From NCBI GenBank assembly GCA_937925685.1, contig CALAMI010000011.1:248001-312000 (forward strand): a stretch of DNA of 64,000 bases, in the 5' to 3' direction. Shown here piece by piece: positions 61,890 through 64,000 of this stretch. Below the pieces are notes generated by a model. It worked only from the letters and a program-made list of their open reading frames with translations, had not been told where the DNA came from and did no database searches. This DNA comes from Candidatus Binatia bacterium (GTDB taxonomy: Bacteria; Desulfobacterota; Binatia; HRBIN30). Both the position numbers and the translations under genes were made by a program. Positions within the stretch are counted from its first letter, which is position 1; every line of letters starts with the position of its first letter.

Positions 61890-63329
61890 TTAAAGAATAT
61901 CCCGAGGCTTATGGCGTAAGGCCTCAGGGTACCTGGCGAGCAGTTGGCGCGCTGCCTCTAGGAACGTGTCCGTTTGCCGCAAGGCGTTGCCCAGCAAGCG
62001 CTCGACCTCGCTGAGCACAGCCTCGATTGTTTGGCTATCAAGGCCCAGCTCCTTGCGTGCTGCCAAGCGGGCAACGAAGTCCCCGCCTGCGGTGCCCTCC
62101 CGAAGCGCCAACGCTGCGCCCTGGGCTTCTTGCTGGATCACGGCATGCGCTTGCTCCCGCCCGACTCCACGGCGCACGGCCTCCATGAGCAACGTGGTGG
62201 TGGCAAGGAAAGGCGCATGGCGCCGCCACTCCGCAGCGACGACGGCAGGGAATAAACGGAAGTTTTTGACGATAGCCAGAAAGGTTTCCAACAAACCGTC
62301 GCCTGCGAGGAAGACTCCAGGCAAGGCTACGCGCCGTACCACGGAACACGAAACGTCGCCTTCGTTCCACTGGTCCCCTGCGAGCTCTTGGAGCATTGCT
62401 GCATAGCCGCGAACAACCACATGCAGACCATTGAGGCGCTCGCAACTTCGCGCATTCATTTTGTGTGGCATCGCTGACGAGCCAACTTGTCCTGCGGCAA
62501 ATCCTTCGGTGGCCAGTTCGAGCCCCGCCATGAGGCGAAGCGTTTTGGCGAAGTTACTCGGCGCGGCACAAAGCTGCACGACGATGCTAGCGAGCGTTGC
62601 ATCTAAGCTGCGGGGGTACACTTGACCTGGTGCCTCGAGGCAACGTTGAAAGCCGAGGAAGCGACGGACTGCTTCCTCGAGCTGCTGGACTTTGTCCGCA
62701 TCCCCGCCGAACAACGTCAGCAGATCGAGTTGCGTCCCCACGGCGCCTTTGATGCCCCGCAAAGGATAGTGGCGGACAAACCCTTGTAAGTGCTCGATTG
62801 CCAGTATGAGTTCTTCCCCGTACATCGCTAGCCTACGGCCAAACGTCGTGGGCTGCGCAGGTACGTTGTGCGTTCTTGCGGGAATTACCGTGTGCCGGTA
62901 TTCCTCGGCTCGCTTCGCAACCCAGCCCACTGCTGCTACCGCCTTTTCGAGCAAGAGTGTCGCTGCCCGGTGAATTTGCAGCTGTTCGACATTTTCGGTG
63001 AGATCGCGGCTGGTGAGCCCCTTGTGGATATGCTCGTAGCCCGCCAGGGCACAGAACTCTTCGATGCGCGCCTTGACGTCGTGTTTCGTGATGCGCTCTC
63101 GGGCGCGGATCCGTTCCAGATCGACATGCCCTTTGGTCCGCTCGTAAGCATCGATGGCCTCTTGGGGCACGTCAACACCAAGTTCTTTCTGCGCTTTGAG
63201 AATGGCAATCCACAGCTCGCGTTCGAGTACGACTTTGCCCTGCGGCGACCAAATGCTTGCCATCTCGGGGCTGGCATAACGTTCGGCCAGCACGTCCGGT
63301 GGTAGAGTTTGCGATGGGGCGGGGGACAT
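61890..63329 (-). CDS. purB: Adenylosuccinate lyase
   Basis: 479 residues from ATG 63329; convergent with the peptidase gene (24-base gap). Fumarase/aspartase superfamily signatures: HDVKARIEEFCALAG, HKGLTSRDLTENVEQL (catalytic His region), ARTHNVPAQPTTFGRRLA, and the family signature GSSAMPHKMNARSCE with the catalytic Ser. It catalyses the two lyase steps of purine synthesis (SAICAR to AICAR, adenylosuccinate to AMP). The N-terminal PPDVLAERYASPEMASIWS and the Lys/Glu-rich next helix fit PurB. Normal length; no other purine gene in view. Confidence 0.96.
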   Translation of the reverse strand: MSPAPSQTLPPDVLAERYASPEMASIWSPQGKVVLERELWIAILKAQKELGVDVPQEAIDAYERTKGHVDLERIRARERITKHDVKARIEEFCALAGYEHIHKGLTSRDLTENVEQLQIHRAATLLLEKAVAAVGWVAKRAEEYRHTVIPARTHNVPAQPTTFGRRLAMYGEELILAIEHLQGFVRHYPLRGIKGAVGTQLDLLTLFGGDADKVQQLEEAVRRFLGFQRCLEAPGQVYPRSLDATLASIVVQLCAAPSNFAKTLRLMAGLELATEGFAAGQVGSSAMPHKMNARSCERLNGLHVVVRGYAAMLQELAGDQWNEGDVSCSVVRRVALPGVFLAGDGLLETFLAIVKNFRLFPAVVAAEWRRHAPFLATTTLLMEAVRRGVGREQAHAVIQQEAQGAALALREGTAGGDFVARLAARKELGLDSQTIEAVLSEVERLLGNALRQTDTFLEAARQLLARYPEALRHKPRDIL

Positions 63330-63397
63330 CTTCCAACAGCCTTTACGGAAATATTCTTGGCGATGCTAGCCGGAAGGAGCTCCTAGCAGCAACCGAG

Positions 63398-64000
63398 CTA
63401 CGGCAGCCGCTGAGGTCGCTCTGCTGCAGCGGTAGGTGCTGCGGCAGCAGCCGTGGCCGAGACCTGCTGGGCTGCGACAGAGGCCGTGGCCGGTGCGGTC
63501 GGAGAGGAGCGCGTCGGTGTACCCACAGGGGGCGATTGGGTTCGCGTTATCGCGGCTACGGAAGCAGTTGCCCGAGGATGCTTTGTTCGTTCCGCTGTGG
63601 CGACGGTGCTGGCTGGCGTCGTTGGCTGGGGCGTACCGTTGTCAGTGGCCACAGTGGGCGCTGGAGGTTCAACGAGTTTTGGCGCCAGTCGCTCAGAGAG
63701 TGCAGTTGGAGGGGAAGGGGTGGCTTTAGCGCCCGGTTCTGGCGGCGGAGGCAAAACCAGGCTTCCGCTAGGCGGATTCAATCCGCTCCCACTGACCTCT
63801 CCGACAAGGGGCGAACGAAGCCGGGGTAAACCCTGAGGACGGGAGCCTGGCTGAGAAGTTGGTTGGCCCGGCAGAACATCGAGTTGAAAGATGAAGACAC
63901 CATCGGGGACGCCATCCGGAGCCAAACGATCCATGCCCACGCGGTCTAAATTCACGAAATCTGTGGGCCTCCATTGTTTGAAGTCGGGCGAAGATGAGGA
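63398..64000 (-). CDS. Pro/Ala/Thr-rich protein, partial at right edge
   Basis: The frame is open from the right edge (at least 200 codons), so the start lies outside. The visible N-terminal part reads DFVNLDRVGMDRLAPDG and VPDGVFIFQLDVLPGQPTS, a structured domain end. The remaining ~150 residues are low-complexity Pro, Ala, Thr and Ser, typical of a secreted or surface linker. An internal GTG at 63955 is only one possible start. No family recognised. A 68-base gap separates its stop from the purB start. Confidence 0.55.
   Translation of the reverse strand, partial: SSSSPDFKQWRPTDFVNLDRVGMDRLAPDGVPDGVFIFQLDVLPGQPTSQPGSRPQGLPRLRSPLVGEVSGSGLNPPSGSLVLPPPPEPGAKATPSPPTALSERLAPKLVEPPAPTVATDNGTPQPTTPASTVATAERTKHPRATASVAAITRTQSPPVGTPTRSSPTAPATASVAAQQVSATAAAAAPTAAAERPQRLP

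Noticed and set aside
1-64000. tRNA or rRNA genes, insertion sequences, integrases, attachment sites, CRISPR arrays
   Set aside because: No T-loop/anticodon patterns, transposase or integrase motifs, terminal repeats or spacer arrays were found on reading both strands.

Overview
The window is GC-rich (roughly 60 percent by eye), densely coded and without visible mobile elements, CRISPR arrays or rRNA/tRNA genes. The gene content suggests a Gram-negative environmental bacterium from the former deltaproteobacterial sphere. The pointers are many lipoproteins, an OmpA protein and outer-membrane porin, a secreted Cys-rich protein with repeats of the type C-D-D-G-N-P-C, many acyl-CoA dehydrogenases, a periplasmic type II DMSO-reductase-family enzyme, and a c-di-AMP riboswitch. 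A Binatota-like (Desulfobacterota_B) lineage is my best guess, from gene style only.

Layout. 1-1916 (minus) is an edge-truncated alkaline-phosphatase-superfamily enzyme whose parts appear in permuted order. 2008-8477 is an envelope/transport operon: TPR lipoprotein, LolB-like lipoprotein, peptide-binding lipoprotein and two Dpp-type permeases with no ATPase gene. An MFS carrier, an acyl-CoA dehydrogenase and a small membrane protein follow. 11826-13973 (minus) is the Cys-rich secreted protein. A 600-base leader with hairpins precedes a giant GAF/coiled-coil/pseudo-receiver protein (14572-20112). 20293-25494 carries lipid and cofactor-type enzymes: acyl-CoA ligase, a free-standing oxidoreductase-associated domain, a protein methyltransferase, a PEP mutase/isocitrate lyase family enzyme and a radical SAM/SPASM protein. 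An isolated homodimeric pyruvate dehydrogenase E1 (25499-28042, minus) is divergent from a porin.

28239-36160 is a periplasmic molybdenum-enzyme module of the ethylbenzene/dimethylsulfide dehydrogenase type: porin, Tat-exported catalytic subunit, Fe-S subunit, heme b subunit and TorD-like chaperone. glcDEF (glycolate oxidase) follows. After a 740-base stretch with no convincing gene come an MFS carrier and an ECHDC3-like hydratase (minus), an OmpA protein, an RlmI-type rRNA methyltransferase, a SnoaL-like protein, a GAF-GAF histidine kinase, a quinone reductase, a patatin, a pair of acyl-CoA dehydrogenase-like genes with an acetoacetate decarboxylase-like protein and a paraoxonase-like protein. 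Then come a minus-strand phosphatase/small lipoprotein cluster, a c-di-AMP (ydaO/yuaA) riboswitch in front of an M23 cell-wall peptidase, purB, and an edge-truncated Pro/Ala-rich protein.

Working together, many genes point to growth on fatty acid-like, hydrocarbon- or steroid-like compounds: porin, molybdenum dehydrogenase, CoA ligase, several acyl-CoA dehydrogenases, hydratases and a domain otherwise seen with GMC oxidoreductases. That substrate assignment is inference. The clearest regulatory element is the c-di-AMP riboswitch; its downstream sequence offers two mutually exclusive pairings that could hide or expose the ribosome binding site of the peptidase gene.
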